64,000 bases of DNA from an uncultured Clostridia bacterium (lineage in GTDB: Bacteria; Bacillota; Clostridia; Oscillospirales; Ruminococcaceae). The notes beneath the pieces are model-generated. The model made no database searches. It was not told the origin of the DNA and was given only the letters and a program-made list of their open reading frames with translations. The stretch covers positions 1-64,000 of the forward strand of contig CANQLI010000001.1 of NCBI GenBank assembly GCA_947624675.1, written 5' to 3'. Shown one piece after another: positions 61,764-64,000 of this stretch. Both the position numbers and the translations under genes were made by a program. Position 1 is the first letter of the stretch. Each line of letters opens with the position of its first letter.

Positions 61764-62113
61764 TTTATTTACAAAAAGTTAATAATATTTATAGTTTGTT
61801 AATATTTGCTGATCTCTGCCTTTGCAAATTTAGCAATCGCTTTATGTGTCTTTGTTACGAAAAATCGCCAGTCTGAATTTCAAAAGCTTACTTCGATTTA
61901 ATTATAATAAAAACAAATGTTGGATAAACAGAAGGAAATGGAAAAAGTAAAGCGAGTAGGAAATAAAGTAGAATGCAGTAACAGAAATAATCAGAAATAC
62001 TTATACTTTCGCTTCGCTAACTTCACTCCAAAGATAAGCAAAACATTATTTTTATTAATTAGCTCACATCTATTTACAACGCAGAGTTTTAAAATGTAAA
62101 AAACTACCATTGC
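61764..62113. other. AT-rich intergenic stretch without a recognised gene
   Basis: About 350 nt between the repeat block and the promoter of the LRR gene. A 60-codon plus-strand frame (61917-62099) has no ribosome site and a lysine/asparagine-rich, repetitive product, so it is not counted as a gene. No structured RNA was recognised. Confidence 0.5.
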
Positions 62114-62142
62114 TTGACGGATATTATTTTTTAAGATATAAT
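62114..62142 (+). promoter_or_regulatory. SigA promoter of the transglutaminase/LRR gene
   Basis: TTGACG (62114-62119), 17-nt spacer, TATAAT (62137-62142), about 45 nt before the ATG. Confidence 0.8.
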
Positions 62143-62187
62143 ACTTTAATAAAGATAATTATAGTATTTCAAGTCGGAGGTATAATT

Positions 62188-64000
62188 ATGTCTGTATTAA
62201 AAAAACGCTTTTTAAGTCTGATAACCGCATCAGTTATGGCTTTTAGCTTAGCGGGAGCAATTCCTATTGTCGGCGCCGGTGCCGAATCGGTAAATAACGG
62301 ATCGGACCCTGCCGTTGGAAAGATAATGGAATATACCGAAACGATTGAAAGCTCGATTTCATACTCAAGCAGCTCGGCTGATGCCGAAGCCGCTGACGAT
62401 CTTTCGCTTTCTAAAAACGACCAAAAAGTGTTTGATCAAATGGTCAGTGAACTTCGCGAAAAGCTTACCTTACATAATTCAAACATAACCGTTACAGGAG
62501 TTTATGAAAATGCCCCTGACACATCACTGGTAATATCCGCATATTATGCCGCTACCGAACATACCGGAGACCCAAAGCAGGGTGACTATATAAGAATGCA
62601 GCACAACGATTCTATGACAAATATTAGATGGCAAAAAATCTCCGTCAATGAATATAAAACTGAGTTTATTTATGAGATGGACTATTTTACGACTTCGGCA
62701 CAGGAGACTGAGCTTGACAAAAAAGTAAAAGATATTTTAAAGTCGCTTGACCTTGAAAATGACAGCGATTATCAGAAGGTCAAAAAGATATATAACTATC
62801 TTTGCTCCAATGTTACATATGATTATGCGGGGCTTGAGGACGACAGTTCGTTAATTGAACATTCGGCATATGCCGCGCTTGTCAAAAATACAGCGGTTTG
62901 TCAAGGCTACGCACTTGCACTTTATCGCCTCTTGCTTACAGAGGGGATAGACTGCCGTTTCATTCCTGGCGTTTCCCATAATGAGAATCACGCTTGGAAC
63001 ATAGTAAAGCTTGACGACAAATATTATCTTGCTGACAGCACATGGGACGCCGGAAAAAGTGAAGACAGGTATGCGTATTTTCTTAAATGTGAGAGCGAGT
63101 TTCCCGACCACACACCTAATAAGGATTATACGACTGCTGAATTCAAACGAATTTATCCGCTATCGGATAAATCTTATACGGAACCTGTTTTTAAATATGA
63201 ACTGTTAGATGATGGAACAGTCGCGATAACAGGATTGGCGAACAAAGTCGAGCCTTCTTCGCTTAATATACCTTCTAAAATTGACGGAAAAACCGTAACC
63301 CGTATAAATGATAATGCTTTCAGCGGATGCACTGAGCTTTTGAATGTAATTATTCCGGACAGTGTGGTAAGTATAGGAAAATTTGCGTTTAATAAATGTG
63401 ATAATTTAACTACTGTCGATATTCCTGAAGGGGTTACCGATATAGGAGATTATGCGTTTTCTGACTGCACGAGCCTTAAAACCATCACTATACCGGACAG
63501 TGTTACGGAAATAGGGAATTTTGTTTTTGCAAACTGTCGTTCTCTTAATAAAATTATCATTTCAGGAAACACAAAGAAAATAGGAATGAGTGCTTTTTCG
63601 GATTGCGTAAGCTTGGAAAGTGTAACTATCCCCGAGGGTGTAACATATATCGGTGCAAATGCTTTTTGGGGCTGTATCAGTCTTGAGAGCGTAACGATAC
63701 CGAAAAGCGTCACAGAAATTGAATCAAACGCATTTGAAAATAACATTAACGATGATCCCGGCAGAGTTAAGTTGACGATATACTGCTATGAAGACACTGT
63801 TGGTGAAAAGTATGCGATAGAAAACAATTTTAAATACGAATATATCCATACCTGTAACAGCGATTTGTCATCTGTTACAAAGGAACCGACTTGTACCCAA
63901 GACGGAATAAAAACATATTTCTGTTCAATTTGTAAAAAAGCAATAAAAACAGAACCTATCCCAGCAGCAGGACATAAGTATATAGATACGATAGTTTTGC
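62188..64000 (+). CDS. secreted transglutaminase-like protein with BspA-type leucine-rich repeats (partial, runs off right edge)
   Basis: 604 residues visible, open at the window end. Signal peptide about 1-32. Transglutaminase-like domain about 190-290 with the triad Cys238 (VCQGYA), His268 (NHAWN) and Asp283 (ADSTWD). From about 355 there are at least five LRR_5 (BspA) repeats of about 23 residues, patterned I-P-D-S-V-T-x-I-G-x-x-A-F-x-x-C. The end visible here (CTQDGIKTYFCSICKKAIKT, then PIPAAGH) starts a Cys-rich repeat common in Ruminococcus surface proteins. Likely extracellular; partner unknown. GGAGGT before the ATG. Confidence 0.93.
   Translation, partial: MSVLKKRFLSLITASVMAFSLAGAIPIVGAGAESVNNGSDPAVGKIMEYTETIESSISYSSSSADAEAADDLSLSKNDQKVFDQMVSELREKLTLHNSNITVTGVYENAPDTSLVISAYYAATEHTGDPKQGDYIRMQHNDSMTNIRWQKISVNEYKTEFIYEMDYFTTSAQETELDKKVKDILKSLDLENDSDYQKVKKIYNYLCSNVTYDYAGLEDDSSLIEHSAYAALVKNTAVCQGYALALYRLLLTEGIDCRFIPGVSHNENHAWNIVKLDDKYYLADSTWDAGKSEDRYAYFLKCESEFPDHTPNKDYTTAEFKRIYPLSDKSYTEPVFKYELLDDGTVAITGLANKVEPSSLNIPSKIDGKTVTRINDNAFSGCTELLNVIIPDSVVSIGKFAFNKCDNLTTVDIPEGVTDIGDYAFSDCTSLKTITIPDSVTEIGNFVFANCRSLNKIIISGNTKKIGMSAFSDCVSLESVTIPEGVTYIGANAFWGCISLESVTIPKSVTEIESNAFENNINDDPGRVKLTIYCYEDTVGEKYAIENNFKYEYIHTCNSDLSSVTKEPTCTQDGIKTYFCSICKKAIKTEPIPAAGHKYIDTIVL

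Noticed and set aside
61917-62099. 60-codon plus-strand frame upstream of the transglutaminase/LRR gene
   Set aside because: No ribosome site, biased low-complexity composition, AT-rich intergenic setting. Counted as chance.

Overview
The window is chromosomal DNA from a low-GC, Gram-positive, endospore-forming member of the Clostridia, most likely a Ruminococcus-like Oscillospiraceae. The evidence is the forespore sigma factor SigG, dipicolinate synthase DpaAB, a SCIFF (six-cysteine) peptide next to a TIGR04086 membrane protein and YajC, a tyrosine T-box, strong SigA promoters with AGGAGG ribosome sites, and a BspA-type leucine-rich-repeat surface protein with a transglutaminase domain. No rRNA, CRISPR array, intact insertion sequence or intact prophage was seen. 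The species cannot be fixed from this window.

Layout. 1-9973 (minus strand): an extracellular-polysaccharide operon. It has a SigA-type promoter at 9945-9973, a decayed copy of the priming sugar transferase in the leader, the intact priming transferase, glycosyltransferases, a complete GDP-D-glycero-alpha-D-manno-heptose pathway (hddA, an hddC-gmhB fusion, gmhA), an EpsG/Wzy-like polymerase and a Wzx-like flippase that runs off the left edge. 10-14 kb: DUF2079 membrane protein, tyrS with its T-box, sigG. 14.9-17.4 kb: SCIFF peptide, TIGR04086 protein, yajC, a GHL10-type lipoprotein. 17.5-21.5 kb: tRNA-Lys, a GGDEF protein with a LacI-type ligand domain, an LCP ligase. 21.5-28.1 kb: nadA, mfd, pth, glmU. 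28.2-33.3 kb: surface and envelope proteins (solute-binding lipoprotein, catalytically dead SipW-like protein, Thr-rich lipoprotein, CHAP-SH3 hydrolase) and a 6S-like RNA gene. 33.4-37 kb: DUF1292 protein, an unexplained transcription unit with tiny ORFs, mgtE with a leader peptide, an aldo/keto reductase. 37.2-40.6 kb: ylxM-ffh, rpsP-khpA, a split TauE/SafE pair. 40.6-49.8 kb: ABC-F, SGNH esterase, MecA-like protein, rpe, a uridine-kinase-like protein, dpaAB, ahcY, a thioesterase, rpmB. 49.9-57.2 kb: LTA synthase, SRP RNA, dnaX-ybaB-recR, a tadA-Nudix fusion, a GT2 transferase. 57.3-61.6 kb: a solute-binding lipoprotein paired with a hybrid histidine kinase. 62.2 kb to the right edge: the transglutaminase/LRR surface protein.

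The points most worth a second look are: a 20-bp perfect palindrome inside a longer conserved block, present three times (10.5, 32.9 and 61.7 kb), each time near cell-surface genes; a predicted 27-codon leader peptide overlapping RNA hairpins in front of the Mg2+ transporter gene mgtE; an RNA-like transcription unit at 33.86-34.33 kb with its own promoter and terminator; an orphan SCIFF precursor without its radical-SAM maturase; the compact GDP-heptose cassette in a Gram-positive; and a degenerate sugar-transferase copy in the operon leader. All assignments come from reading the sequence; no database search was run.
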